Below are positions 18,049 to 26,958 of a stretch of 64,000 nucleotides of DNA, piece after piece; positions within the stretch are counted from its first letter, which is position 1; each line of letters opens with the position of its first letter. The translations under genes and the position numbers were made by a program. Below the pieces are notes generated by a model that had not been told where the DNA came from, did no database searches, and was given only the letters and a program-made list of their open reading frames with translations. The DNA is taken from positions 1 through 64,000 of the forward strand of contig CACWYB010000005.1 in NCBI GenBank assembly GCA_902765005.1. The letters are read 5' to 3'. The stretch comes from an uncultured Eubacteriales bacterium (GTDB lineage Bacteria; Bacillota; Clostridia; Christensenellales; CAG-138).

Positions 18049-18498
18049 TTATTTCAACATCTTTTGGAAACGCTTGATGATCTCCGCCGTGTTCTTGCCT
18101 TCCCGCACCGCCACGAAAATGGTGTTGTCCCCGGCGATGGAGCCGGCGATCTCCGGCCACTTCAAAGAGTCGATGGCTTCGCCGGCCACGGACGCGCTGC
18201 CCGCGATGGTCTTGACCACGATCAGATTCCCGGCGTTGGTGATGGACACCACGCAGTTGGAGAACAGCCGGATGAACCGCTCCTGCAGATCCGACTCCGC
18301 CTTTTCCACGGTGGCATACTTGTAGTTCCCTTCGCTGGTAAGGACTTTGATGAGCCTCAGTTCCTTTATATCCCGAGACACGGTGGCCTGGGTCACCTGA
18401 AAGCCCTGCTCCCCGAGGAGTCGCGCCAATTCTTCCTGGGTTTCCACGTCCTGGGACGCGATGATCTTGATGATCATGGCATGTCGTTTCGTCTTCAT
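18049..18498 (-). CDS. argR: Arginine repressor ArgR
   Basis: Hexameric regulator of arginine synthesis and breakdown, using L-arginine as corepressor. The N-terminal winged helix contains SQDVETQEELARLL and VTQATVSRDIKELRLIK. The C-terminal domain contains GTIAGDNT-type sequence (SIAGDNTIFVAV), which forms the arginine site. 149 residues. Twelve bases before recN. Confidence 0.96.
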   Translation of the reverse strand: MKTKRHAMIIKIIASQDVETQEELARLLGEQGFQVTQATVSRDIKELRLIKVLTSEGNYKYATVEKAESDLQERFIRLFSNCVVSITNAGNLIVVKTIAGSASVAGEAIDSLKWPEIAGSIAGDNTIFVAVREGKNTAEIIKRFQKMLK

Positions 18499-18524
18499 AA
18501 GTTTCCGCCTCGTTTGTTTTATGT

Positions 18525-19307
18525 TTATGTCAGCCGATCCCGAATCCGGCTATATAGGTCCAGTTGTTCGAACCGAATGAAGCTCACCCGCTCCCTCGAC
18601 CCGGTGATCCGCAAGGATTCCCCGGTGGAGATCCGGCACACCCTTTGGCCGTCCATGGCCGCCATGCCTTCGTCGTGCTCCACCAGCTCCACCTGGCTGT
18701 CGCTGCGGACCACGATGGGCCGCACATGGAGCTTGTGGGGGCAGATGGGCGTGATCAGCATGGCGTCCAGCCCCTCCGGCACGATGGGGCCGCCGGCCGA
18801 AAGGCTGTAGGCCGTGGAGCCCGTGGGCGTGGAGACCACGACCCCGTCCGCCGACACCGTCCAGGCGCTCTTCCCATCGATGCGCACATCGATCTCCGTG
18901 ACGCCGGAGAAGGAGAGCTTGTAGAGCACGGCGTCGTTGAGACAGTGATAGACCCTGTCCTCGCTCACCCGGCAGTCCAGCATGGCACGCTGCTCCAGCG
19001 AAAAGTCGCCGCTTTTCAGCCGCGGGAGGTTTTGCAGGAAGCCCTCCTCCGTCAGCTCCGTCAAAAACCCGACCCGGCCGAAGTGGACGCCCAGGATGGG
19101 AACGCCCGCTGACAGGGCCAACGGAACCTGACGGATGATGGACCCATCGCCGCCGATGACGATGATCGCGCCATCCTCTCCCTGTATGGGGGCTTGGTTC
19201 TCCAGCTCAACGCATAAAAAACCATGGGCTGCCGCTGCATCCATCAGTCGCGAGCGGGCAGCGAAGGTTGCCGGTTTTTTAGGATTCGCCGCAAAGAATA
19301 GAGTCAA
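18525..19307 (-). CDS. nadK: NAD kinase
   Basis: Phosphorylates NAD to NADP. Key motifs: the GGDG motif (VIGGDGSIIR), GRVGFLTEL, LNDAVL (family LNE/D), and SPTGSTAYSLSAGGPIV-type sequence (TPTGSTAYSLSAGGP). I place the start at the TTG at 19307, which follows GAGGGGAAAAGA and gives the N-terminus LTLFFAANPKKP; ATGs further upstream (19334, 19352) lack ribosome sites. 260 residues. It sits between tlyA and argR, its usual place in Clostridia. Confidence 0.93.
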   Translation of the reverse strand: MTLFFAANPKKPATFAARSRLMDAAAAHGFLCVELENQAPIQGEDGAIIVIGGDGSIIRQVPLALSAGVPILGVHFGRVGFLTELTEEGFLQNLPRLKSGDFSLEQRAMLDCRVSEDRVYHCLNDAVLYKLSFSGVTEIDVRIDGKSAWTVSADGVVVSTPTGSTAYSLSAGGPIVPEGLDAMLITPICPHKLHVRPIVVRSDSQVELVEHDEGMAAMDGQRVCRISTGESLRITGSRERVSFIRFEQLDLYSRIRDRLT

Positions 19308-19386
19308 TCTTTTCCCCTCGGATGAATACTGCATGAGTATTATACAGTACAATTCTCAGAATTTCAATACAATTATGAATAATTTT

Positions 19387-20211
19387 TTAACAATTTTCGT
19401 GAAAGGCATGGCCCTGGGCTACGATTTCCTTGGCCATTCGACCAAAATCTGCCGGATCGGCCTGGGGAACCTGCGGGGCGTTCCGTAAAAAGAGGAGAAA
19501 CTCTATGTTCCCTTTTGGCCCGGTGATGGGCGAAAATGACAGGCCTTCCACCGCAAAGCCGCTCTCCTGAGCGAAGGTCATTATTTTTATGCAAACGTCC
19601 TCGTGAATGGCCGGATCCCGCACCACTCCGTTCTTGCCCACCTGGCCCCGGCCCGCCTCGAACTGGGGTTTGATAAGGGCCACCACCTGCCCCTCTGGCT
19701 TTAGACAAGCCTTCAGCGGGGGCAGGATGAGCTGAAGGGAGATGAATGAAACGTCGATAGAGGCAAAGTCGAAGGGCCCCTCGAACCAGCCGGGCTCCAT
19801 GAACCGGGCGTTGCGCCGCTCCATGACCGTCACCCGCCCGTCGTTCCGCAGCTGCCAGGCCAGCTGGCCGTAGCCCACGTCCAGGGCGCAAACGCGAAGG
19901 GCCCCGTTTTGCAGCATACAGTCGGTGAAGCCGCCGGTGGAAGCGCCTACGTCCAAGCACACCTTTCCCTCCAGGGACAGGGGGAACACCTTCAGGGCCT
20001 TATCCAGCTTCAGGCCGCCCCGGCTCACAAAGGGGATCGGGTCCTCGTGGAGGGTCACCGCATCCTCGGCGCGGACCTCCTCCCCCGCTTTCTCCGCCTT
20101 GCGGCCGTTCACCAAGACCTCTCCGGCCATGATCATGGCCCGAGCCTTCTCTCGGGAAGGGGCCAGGCCCGCTTCCACCATATATACATCCAGTCTCTTT
20201 TTATCCATCAT
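19387..20211 (-). CDS. tlyA: TlyA family rRNA 2'-O-methyltransferase
   Basis: S4-domain plus FtsJ-type methyltransferase that methylates rRNA ribose (also called YqxC or hemolysin A). N-terminal S4 domain: DKKRLDVYMVEAGLAPSREKARAMI. SAM motif CLDVGASTGGFTDCML, then SIDVSFISL and KPQFEAGRGQVGKNGVV. The start overlaps the dxs stop (ATGATGG); an extended reading upstream lies over dxs and is not used. 274 residues. Confidence 0.94.
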   Translation of the reverse strand: MMDKKRLDVYMVEAGLAPSREKARAMIMAGEVLVNGRKAEKAGEEVRAEDAVTLHEDPIPFVSRGGLKLDKALKVFPLSLEGKVCLDVGASTGGFTDCMLQNGALRVCALDVGYGQLAWQLRNDGRVTVMERRNARFMEPGWFEGPFDFASIDVSFISLQLILPPLKACLKPEGQVVALIKPQFEAGRGQVGKNGVVRDPAIHEDVCIKIMTFAQESGFAVEGLSFSPITGPKGNIEFLLFLRNAPQVPQADPADFGRMAKEIVAQGHAFHENC

Positions 20212-22037
20212 ACCGCCCTCAATGCCAGCACGGCCGCTTTCATGGCCTGCCGGTCGATGCCGCCCAAGGTCCGCTGCCGGTCCACCGTGGCCTGGGCCAC
20301 GGCCCCATCCGGCAGGCATAGGGGCTTCACCATGAGCTCCGGACAGTACCCGGCCACATACAGGCTCAGGGCCGCCACATTCTCCTCCGCCACGACGAGC
20401 TTGCTCCCCTGCCTGCGCAGGGCGTCCAGCAGCTCGTAATCCAGGGGCTTATAGAACCGGGCCTCCACCAGGCCGCAGGAAAGCTCCTCCGCCACGGACC
20501 TGGCCTCCTGCACCAGGGCTCCGGCGGCGATGATCACCACGTCCGTCTCCGGGCGCAGCACGGCCCACTTGCCGTAGGCGACCGGCGCTTCCCCCTCGCC
20601 CTGGGGAAGGGTGCCCCGGCAATAGCGGATGGCCGCCGGCTCCCCTCGCGCCACCGCCAGGCCCACCATATCCCTTAGCTGGGAAAGGGTGGCCGGGGCG
20701 TAGACGGACAGGTTGGGGATGGCTGAGAGTATGGCCGGATCGTAGATGCCCTGGTGGGTCTCCCCATCCTGGCCCACCAGGCCGGCCCGATCCACGCCGA
20801 TGACCACGGGGAGCTTCTGCAGGCAGATGTCGTGGCAAAGCTGGTCCACCGCCCGCTGCAAAAAGGAGGAATAGATGGCCGCCACGGGCTTGAGCCCCTC
20901 GGCCGCCATGCCCGCGGCCATGGTCAGCGCGTGCTCCTCGGCGATGCCCACGTCGAAGGAGCGGTCCGGAAACCGGTCGAAGAAGGGCCGCAGGCCCGTG
21001 CCGTCCCGCATGGCGGCGGTGATGGCCACGATCCGCTCATCCTTTTCGGCGAGGGACAGCAGCGTTTCTCCGAACACCTGGGAGCAGGAGGGGCCTTTGG
21101 ATTCCGCCACAGCCCCGGTCTCGGGAGAGAAGGGGGCGATGCCGTGGAACTTCTCCGGGTTCCGCTCGGAAAAGCGATAGCCCTTGCCCTTTTGGGTGAC
21201 CACGTGGACCACCACGGGCCGTTCCAGAGCCTTGGCTTCCTTCAAAAGCGAGATCATCTGAGGGATGTTGTGGCCGTCGATGGGGCCCAGATAGGTGAAG
21301 CCCAGCTCCTCAAAGAAGGTGTTTTGGAGCACGAAGCGCTTGATGCGGTTTTTGAAGCCCTCCATCCGCTTGGAGAGCCGCCGGCCCACGGCCCCGGTCT
21401 CCAGGGCCCTGACCACGAACCGCTTGAGCCGGTTGTAGCCGCTGCTGGCCCGCAGGTTTGACAGGCTTCGGCTCATGGCCCCCACGTTGCGGGAGATGGA
21501 CATCTCGTTGTCGTTGAGGACCACCACCAGAGGCAGGCGGCTGTCGCCCCCGTCGTCCAGGGCCTCATAGGCAAGGCCGCCGGTCAGGGCTCCGTCGCCG
21601 ATGATGGCCGCCACGTGCCCCGGCTCGCGGAGCAGGGCTTTTGCCCGGACCATGCCCAGGGCCGCAGAGAGGGAGGTGCTGGCGTGGCCGGTGTTGAAGG
21701 CGTCATAAGGGCTCTCCTCCCTTTTGGGGAAGCCGGAGATCCCGCCCTCCTGGCGCAGGTTGGCGAAGGCCTCCCGCCGGCCGGTCAAAATCTTGTGGGC
21801 GTAGGCCTGGTGGCCCACGTCAAACAGGAGCCGATCCCCCTCCTCGGTATACACCCGATGCAGGGCGATGATCAGCTCCACCGCGCCCAAACTGGCGGCC
21901 AGATGGCCGCCGTTTTTGGACACGCAGTCCACCATATATCCCCGGATCTCCTCCGCCAGGGCGGGGAGCTGCTCCTCCGGCAGAGCGGAAAGGTCCTCCG
22001 GTGTGTTGAGTGTATGCAGAATCGGATATTCCTTCAT
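20208..22037 (-). CDS. dxs: 1-deoxy-D-xylulose-5-phosphate synthase
   Basis: Thiamine-diphosphate enzyme that joins pyruvate and glyceraldehyde 3-phosphate, the first step of the MEP isoprenoid pathway. Motifs: GGHLAASLGAVEL, DVGHQAYAHKILTGR, the ThDP motif GDGALTGGLAYEALD..LNDNEMSI, and the transketolase-type AEEHALTMAAGMAAEG. 609 residues, a little short of the usual 620. It overlaps ispA and tlyA by four bases. Confidence 0.97.
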   Translation of the reverse strand: MKEYPILHTLNTPEDLSALPEEQLPALAEEIRGYMVDCVSKNGGHLAASLGAVELIIALHRVYTEEGDRLLFDVGHQAYAHKILTGRREAFANLRQEGGISGFPKREESPYDAFNTGHASTSLSAALGMVRAKALLREPGHVAAIIGDGALTGGLAYEALDDGGDSRLPLVVVLNDNEMSISRNVGAMSRSLSNLRASSGYNRLKRFVVRALETGAVGRRLSKRMEGFKNRIKRFVLQNTFFEELGFTYLGPIDGHNIPQMISLLKEAKALERPVVVHVVTQKGKGYRFSERNPEKFHGIAPFSPETGAVAESKGPSCSQVFGETLLSLAEKDERIVAITAAMRDGTGLRPFFDRFPDRSFDVGIAEEHALTMAAGMAAEGLKPVAAIYSSFLQRAVDQLCHDICLQKLPVVIGVDRAGLVGQDGETHQGIYDPAILSAIPNLSVYAPATLSQLRDMVGLAVARGEPAAIRYCRGTLPQGEGEAPVAYGKWAVLRPETDVVIIAAGALVQEARSVAEELSCGLVEARFYKPLDYELLDALRRQGSKLVVAEENVAALSLYVAGYCPELMVKPLCLPDGAVAQATVDRQRTLGGIDRQAMKAAVLALRAV

Positions 22038-22837
22038 GATCTCCTGACGGCTATCCTGTCCGTAAGTTCCAGTAGGTATGAGGCCGCGTCCCCGGTGTAT
22101 CGGCCCAGTATCCCGCGAATGTCCTTCGCAAGGGCTTCGATCTCCCGCTTGGTCTGCTCCACGCCCAGGAGGGTCACATAGGTGAGCTTGTTCTCCGCCT
22201 CGTCCTTCTCCCTGTCCAGCAGATCGTCGGTCATCTGAAAGAGCAGGCCCAGCTTGTCCGCAAAGGCGCGGATCACCTGCGCCTCCTCTGCCCCGCAGCC
22301 GGCCGCCAGGGCCCCGGACAGGCAGGCCGCCCGGAACAGGGCGCCGGTTTTAAGGTCATGGATTCGATGCAGGGATGCCATATCCCGTGCGGCCACGTTT
22401 AAGTCCAGGCTCTGCCCGGCGGCCATGTCCATGGCTCCCTGAAAGACGGCTTTCTTGGCCTCCTCCTGCCCCGGCACATCGCACAGGAGCCGCATGGCCA
22501 TGGTCAAAAGCCCGTCCCCGGCCAGGATGGCGTTGCCCTCGCCAAAGGCCTTGTGGCTGCTGGGCTTGCCCCGGCGCATGTCGTCGTTGTCCATGGCGGG
22601 CAGATCGTCATGGATGAGGGAATAGGCGTGGATCATCTCCAAGGCCGCCGCAAAGGGCAGGGCGTCGTCTGTGCTTCCGCCCATGAGCTCGCAACAGGCC
22701 AAACACAGACAGGCCCGGATGCGCTTGCCGCCGGACAGGAGGCTGTAGCGCATGGACTCAGAAAAAAGCTGAGGCAGATCGAAGGAGCCGCTGTAGGCAT
22801 CCAGCGCCTTCTCGATCAGGGGCAGATAGTCCTTCAT
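22034..22837 (-). CDS. ispA: Farnesyl diphosphate synthase (short-chain polyprenyl synthase)
   Basis: Condenses isopentenyl diphosphate with allylic diphosphates. The two Asp-rich motifs are DDLPAMDND (first) and DDLLD (second, in QMTDDLLDREKDE). GGKRIRACLC is the pyrophosphate-binding stretch. The HAYSLIHDD region fits farnesyl/geranyl synthases. 267 residues. The gene lies in the standard xseA-xseB-ispA-dxs order. Confidence 0.95.
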   Translation of the reverse strand: MKDYLPLIEKALDAYSGSFDLPQLFSESMRYSLLSGGKRIRACLCLACCELMGGSTDDALPFAAALEMIHAYSLIHDDLPAMDNDDMRRGKPSSHKAFGEGNAILAGDGLLTMAMRLLCDVPGQEEAKKAVFQGAMDMAAGQSLDLNVAARDMASLHRIHDLKTGALFRAACLSGALAAGCGAEEAQVIRAFADKLGLLFQMTDDLLDREKDEAENKLTYVTLLGVEQTKREIEALAKDIRGILGRYTGDAASYLLELTDRIAVRRS

Positions 22838-23028
22838 TGGGCCGTCTCCGTGGATTTGAGGCGCTTTTCGAAGCTCTCCAGCTCCTTGGCGCAGCTCTCG
22901 TACAGGGCCATGCCCTGCTCGTGGAGAGCTACCATCTCCTCCAGGGGCACGCTGCCGCTTTCCAGTTTGGAGATGAGGCCTTCCAGCTCGCTCATCTTCT
23001 CTTCAAAGGTTTTTGTTTTCTCTTTCAT
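22834..23028 (-). CDS. xseB: Exodeoxyribonuclease VII small subunit
   Basis: Small helical subunit that binds XseA to form exonuclease VII. 64 residues. Family motifs TFEEKMSELEGLISKLESGSVPLEEMV are clear. Start chosen at the ATG (23028) overlapping xseA by four bases; a longer reading into xseA is a shadow. Confidence 0.94.
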   Translation of the reverse strand: MKEKTKTFEEKMSELEGLISKLESGSVPLEEMVALHEQGMALYESCAKELESFEKRLKSTETAQ

Positions 23029-24236
23029 GATTCTTCCTTTCCCGTCACCCGGGCGGCCACGCACCCGTCCCGAAAGCGAATGGAGATGGGGTCATCCAGG
23101 GCCGTTTCACAGGCGCCGCGCACCAGGCCGCCATCCTCCCCATAAACCAGGGCAAAGCCCCGATCCAATGCCCCCAAGGGGTCCAACGCCGTGAGGCGCA
23201 CCCCTGCGGCGGCGAGGGCGTCCCGGCGCTGGCGAAGCTGGGTTCCCACCGCGTCCCCCAAGGCCTCCCGGCACTGATCCAGCCGCTGCTGCTCCTGCTG
23301 GAGCCGCTGCTCGGTGAGCAGGCCGCCCCGGCGGCGAACGATGAGCTCCAGCCGATCCCGCTTGCGCTCAATGCCCCGCAAGAGGGCGGTCTGCAGCCGC
23401 TCCCGGTTTTCGCGCAAGCGGTCCAGGAGCTTTTGCTCCTCGGGCACGGCCAGCTCCGCCGCCGCGGAGGGCGTGGGGGCTCTTAAGTCCGCCGCAAAAT
23501 CCGTCAGTGAAAAGTCGATCTCATGGCCCACGGCGGAGATCACCGGCAGCCGGCAATCGTGGACCGCCGCCACCACGATCTCCTCGTTGAAGGCCCAAAG
23601 GTCCTCCAGGGAACCGCCGCCCCGGCCCACGATGAGCACGTCGCAGCGGGCTTCCTCATCCGCCTTTTGGATGGCCGCGGCGATCTCCCCGGCCGCCTTC
23701 TCCCCCTGGACCGCCACCGGGTACAGCCGAATGGGCATGCCGGGGAAGCGGCGGGAGATGACGTTGCGGATGTCCTCGATGGCGGCGCCGGTGCCGGAGG
23801 TGACCACGCCCACCGCCCGGGGCAGGAAGGGAATGGGCTTCTTGCTGCTCTCCTCGAACCAGCCCCGCTGCCGCAGCTCCTCCTTCAGAGCCAAAAACTT
23901 TTGATACAGGGCCCCGTCCCCGGTCTTCATCATGCGCTCGGCATAGACCTGGAAGGAGCCGTCCCGACCGTAGAGGCCCGCCCGGCCCTCGATTCTGACG
24001 GACATGCCGTCCTTGGGAAAAAAGCTGAGGCGCAGGGCGTTGGGCCGGAACATGACGCAGCGCACGGAAGCGTTCTCGTCCTTTAGGGTGAAATACAGGT
24101 GGCCGGAGGTGTGGCGCTTGAAGGCGCTGATCTCCCCCGTTACCGTCAGCTCCCCCATGTAGGGATCGTGGGAGAGAATCAGGTCCACATACTCATTCAG
24201 TTCGGACACGGTAAAGACCGGCTTCAGCTCCGTCAC
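23025..24236 (-). CDS. xseA: Exodeoxyribonuclease VII large subunit
   Basis: Degrades single-stranded DNA from both ends. N-terminal OB fold (VSELNEYVDLIL, then VTGEISAFKRHTSGHLYFTLKD), then the catalytic domain with TSGTGAAIEDIRNVISRRFP, GRGGGSLEDLWAFNEE and SAVGHEIDFSLTDFAADLRAPTPSAAAEL, followed by a coiled coil. 403 residues. Confidence 0.97.
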   Translation of the reverse strand: MTELKPVFTVSELNEYVDLILSHDPYMGELTVTGEISAFKRHTSGHLYFTLKDENASVRCVMFRPNALRLSFFPKDGMSVRIEGRAGLYGRDGSFQVYAERMMKTGDGALYQKFLALKEELRQRGWFEESSKKPIPFLPRAVGVVTSGTGAAIEDIRNVISRRFPGMPIRLYPVAVQGEKAAGEIAAAIQKADEEARCDVLIVGRGGGSLEDLWAFNEEIVVAAVHDCRLPVISAVGHEIDFSLTDFAADLRAPTPSAAAELAVPEEQKLLDRLRENRERLQTALLRGIERKRDRLELIVRRRGGLLTEQRLQQEQQRLDQCREALGDAVGTQLRQRRDALAAAGVRLTALDPLGALDRGFALVYGEDGGLVRGACETALDDPISIRFRDGCVAARVTGKEES

Positions 24237-25177
24237 AGGCCCACCTCCCGATCGACCCCAAGGGCCGCGATGCCCACGGCATTGTCGCTGCTGAACCGGC
24301 TCTCCCCGAAGAACAACGGCAGATCACACCGGTTTTTCAGCAGCTCCCGCAGCAGGAGGCTGGAAGCCACGCCCCCGCACAGGAGCACAGGCCGCTCCCC
24401 CACCTGCCTGGCGGCGTTTTCCAAAAGCTTCGTAAGGGTGCGGGACAGCAGATCGTAGATGGCGAAAGCCACCTCCGCCTCCGCCGCGCCCCGGTCCAGG
24501 GCGCGCCTGGCGGCGGATTCCGCCCCGGAAAGGGAGCAGCTAAGGCTCCGGACCGAGGAGGGGATCTTCACATCCCGATCCCGGGCCTGCCGGGCCAGGG
24601 CTTCCAGCTGTTTGCCCGCAGGAAAGCCGCAGCCTAAAAGAACGCCCACCCGGTCCACCAGCTGGCCGGCGTGCAGATCCTCCGAACAGCCCAGAGGCTC
24701 GATGGAGAACCGGCCAGGGGCAGGGCGCTCCACAGACAAAAGGTCCGTGGTCCCGCCGGAGATGTGCACGGCGTAGAAGGGCTTGTCCGAAAGGGCTTCG
24801 TTTCCGATGAGGGCCGCCCGAATGTGGCCGCTCTGATGGTCCAGGGGCACAAGGGGCACCTGCAGGGAAGCAGCCAGGGCCCGGGCCACGCCCATGCCCG
24901 TCAAAAACACGGGCATATAGGAATCTCCCCGGTCTACCGGCGCCCGGCTGCAGCTGACTGCCAGGATGCTCTTGGGGTCCACCGTTTCAAAAGCCCCTTC
25001 CACCAGGGGCGGCAGCTGGCGGGTATGCAAAAAAACGCCCTCGGACTGTCTCAGCCCCCGTTCGCCCTTCTGCACGGGGAGGACCGTTCTCCCGTCATAG
25101 AGGACGCCCGAATCGCCGAAGCAAGCGACCGAGGTCGTGTAGTAGCTGGTATCGATGCCCAGCACCGCCCGCTTCAT
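24233..25177 (-). CDS. TsaD-like (Kae1/YgjD family) paralog
   Basis: ASKHA-fold protein of 314 residues resembling TsaD. The metal-binding His pair is present in LDHQSGHIRAA (His114, His118). The phosphate loops are VHISGGTTDLL (TsaD has VSGGHT) and LCGGVASS (TsaD has AGGVAAN). The N-terminus VLGIDTSYYTTSVACF is TsaD-like. These changes mark it as a divergent paralog rather than a standard TsaD; a canonical tsaD is not in this window, so I cannot tell whether this is the only copy. It sits between nusB and xseA, where folD is found in many Bacillota. Possible roles are t6A synthesis or an unknown carbamoyl transfer. Confidence 0.8.
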   Translation of the reverse strand: MKRAVLGIDTSYYTTSVACFGDSGVLYDGRTVLPVQKGERGLRQSEGVFLHTRQLPPLVEGAFETVDPKSILAVSCSRAPVDRGDSYMPVFLTGMGVARALAASLQVPLVPLDHQSGHIRAALIGNEALSDKPFYAVHISGGTTDLLSVERPAPGRFSIEPLGCSEDLHAGQLVDRVGVLLGCGFPAGKQLEALARQARDRDVKIPSSVRSLSCSLSGAESAARRALDRGAAEAEVAFAIYDLLSRTLTKLLENAARQVGERPVLLCGGVASSLLLRELLKNRCDLPLFFGESRFSSDNAVGIAALGVDREVGL

Positions 25178-25584
25178 GCGCCGCGGATCTCCTTGGCGGC
25201 GCTGCCCAAGATGCCGTTGATGAAGCCGGAGGACTTGTCCTCCGCGTACTTCTTGGCCAGCTCCACCGCCTCGTTGATGGTGGCGCCCACGGGGATCTCG
25301 GGCAGATGCATCATCTCATACACCGCCATGCGCATGATGGTCAAGTCCACCCGGGCCAGCCGGTTCAGCGCCCAGCCCTGGGCATATTTTTCAATGACGG
25401 CGTCCAGCTCCGCCTGATGATCCGTGACACCGGCCACCAGGTTCTCCAAGAGGGTCTTGTCCGAACCGCTGAGGGTGTCTTTCAAATCAGACTGAGCCAA
25501 AGCCTCGTCCATGGTCTCCACGCCGCCCAAGGAGGCGGCATACAGCATTTTCATCGCGATCTCTCGCGCCAAAGAGCGATCCAT
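25174..25584 (-). CDS. nusB: Transcription antitermination protein NusB
   Basis: RNA-binding helical protein that works with NusE (S10) on boxA in rRNA transcription. 136 residues, with SLAREIAMKMLYA at the N-terminus and the conserved RVDLTIMRMAVYEM and PVGATINEAVELAKKYAEDKSSGFINGIL motifs. It overlaps the TsaD-like gene by four bases. Confidence 0.96.
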   Translation of the reverse strand: MDRSLAREIAMKMLYAASLGGVETMDEALAQSDLKDTLSGSDKTLLENLVAGVTDHQAELDAVIEKYAQGWALNRLARVDLTIMRMAVYEMMHLPEIPVGATINEAVELAKKYAEDKSSGFINGILGSAAKEIRGA

Positions 25585-25591
25585 CTATTCT

Positions 25592-25813
25592 TTATCCTTT
25601 TCTGAAAAGCCCGCCGAAGAAATCCTTCACGGCCGCCCAGCCGCCCCTGTCCAGCAGGCTCCCCAGCAGCACGCCCACGGCCACGAGTGCCGCCAAGAGG
25701 AGCGTGCGCCAGAAGCCGATGCACAGAAACAGGATGCCCAGCACCAGGGCGGACAGGGCCAGAATGGAGAGCCACTTATGCTCCCCATAGAATTTTTTCA
25801 ACCATTCCTTCAT
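25592..25813 (-). CDS. DUF2273 small membrane protein
   Basis: 73 residues with two hydrophobic helices (about 15-32 and 36-54) and a GSLLDRGG turn, followed by a basic C-terminus. This fits DUF2273, which regularly accompanies Asp23 and AmaP in Gram-positive envelope-stress clusters. Located between amaP and nusB. Confidence 0.88.
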   Translation of the reverse strand: MKEWLKKFYGEHKWLSILALSALVLGILFLCIGFWRTLLLAALVAVGVLLGSLLDRGGWAAVKDFFGGLFRKG

Positions 25814-25823
25814 AGCTTTCCCT

Positions 25824-26372
25824 TCATTTCACACGGCTGGGCAGCTCGGGCACCTCAGCCTTGGGCGCCTTCGCTTCCGCGGCGGCCTCCACCATGATGC
25901 TCACCTTGCCGACCCGAATGCCGGTCATTTCAAAGATTCTGTTCTTCAGCCGCTCCTGCAGCATACCGGCCAGCGGCGCCACGGCCACGCCGGGGTTGAG
26001 GGCCATCTCCAAATCGATGTCCACCCCGCTGCCGTTGTTCTTCACGGAGCTCTTGCAGGCGCGCACGCCCTCACAGTCCTGGGCCACGCGCTTGGCCATG
26101 TCGCTGATCACGTTCAAAGTCACAAAGGCGCTGCCGTTCTCCCCTTCGTTCACAAGGGCGGCTTCTCCCTGATTCTTTCGGCCGGCCCGGCGCAGATGAA
26201 GGGTCACCACGCACAGGATGCTGACCAGGGCCATGACGCCCACGATGATCCGCACCAGGGGCACCTGGAGCCAGGGCAGGGCGGGAACGATGACAAGGAT
26301 GATGAGCAGCAGGCTCAGCATCACGCTAAGCACCGAAAGCACCCAAAGGATAAACCGGTCCAACAGCTTCAT
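25824..26372 (-). CDS. amaP: Alkaline shock response membrane anchor protein AmaP
   Basis: Anchors Asp23 at the membrane. Two N-terminal transmembrane helices (about residues 8-30 and 38-60), then an Asp23-like cytoplasmic domain (ISDMAKRVAQDCEGVRACKSSVK, IRVGKVSIMVE). 182 residues, ending PSRVK; the Asp23 encoded just upstream also ends PRVK. Between asp23 and amaP there is a GC-rich hairpin (arms GAGCCCGC/GCGGGCTC) that may process or attenuate the transcript. Confidence 0.88.
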   Translation of the reverse strand: MKLLDRFILWVLSVLSVMLSLLLIILVIVPALPWLQVPLVRIIVGVMALVSILCVVTLHLRRAGRKNQGEAALVNEGENGSAFVTLNVISDMAKRVAQDCEGVRACKSSVKNNGSGVDIDLEMALNPGVAVAPLAGMLQERLKNRIFEMTGIRVGKVSIMVEAAAEAKAPKAEVPELPSRVK

Positions 26373-26443
26373 AGCATGCTCCTTTTTCTATCGGCAAGAG
26401 CCCGCGCCGCGGCGGGCTCAGGCCGAAACTCTTGATGATCGGA

Positions 26444-26881
26444 TTATTTCACGCGGGGCGCGGGCGCGGCGGGCTCCTCCGGCGCGGGCGCGGGCTCAAC
26501 CGGCTCTTCCTTCTTTTCGGGCTCAAAGTAGATGCCGTTCACGTTGACGTTGACCTCCACCACCCTAAGACCGGTCATGGTCTCGATGGCGTTCTTGATC
26601 TCCGCCTGGACCTTCTGGGCCACTTCCTGAATGCGATAGCCGTACTTCACCACGATGGTGATATCGCAGGCGCACTCCTCAGAGCCCACTTCCACCTTTA
26701 CGCCCTTGGTATAGTTCTTCTTCCCCAGTTTCTCGGAAAGGCCTTCCATGGTGGTGCCGATCATGGCATGAACACCTTCCACCTCGCCAGCCGCCAAAAA
26801 GGCGATGGTCGCAACGACATCCTCAGCAAATACGATCTTTCCGCCCTGGATGCTCTCCATGTTGGTATCTACTTCGTTCAT
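26444..26881 (-). CDS. Asp23/Gls24 family envelope stress protein
   Basis: Cytoplasmic protein of 145 residues that polymerises on the membrane through AmaP. Asp23 motifs: VFAEDVVATIAFLAAGEVEGVHAM and GVKVEVGSEECACDITIVVKYGYRI. The C-terminal 30 residues are rich in Pro, Glu and Ala. The ATG at 26881 follows GGAGGTCAACCAA; a 19-residue upstream extension starts within the promoter leader and is rejected. First gene of the operon leading to recN. Confidence 0.92.
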   Translation of the reverse strand: MNEVDTNMESIQGGKIVFAEDVVATIAFLAAGEVEGVHAMIGTTMEGLSEKLGKKNYTKGVKVEVGSEECACDITIVVKYGYRIQEVAQKVQAEIKNAIETMTGLRVVEVNVNVNGIYFEPEKKEEPVEPAPAPEEPAAPAPRVK

Positions 26882-26925
26882 TTGGTTGACCTCCTTGTGG
26901 TTTTTGGACGCATTGATGCAATAAT

Positions 26926-26954
26926 AGTATACCAACATTTGACGAAAAAGGCAA
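26926..26954 (-). promoter_or_regulatory. Promoter of the asp23-amaP-nusB operon
   Basis: Minus-strand TTGCCT (26949-26954), 17-bp spacer, TATACT (26926-26931), immediately after the spoIIIAH stop codon. Confidence 0.78.
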
Positions 26955-26958
26955 CCCG

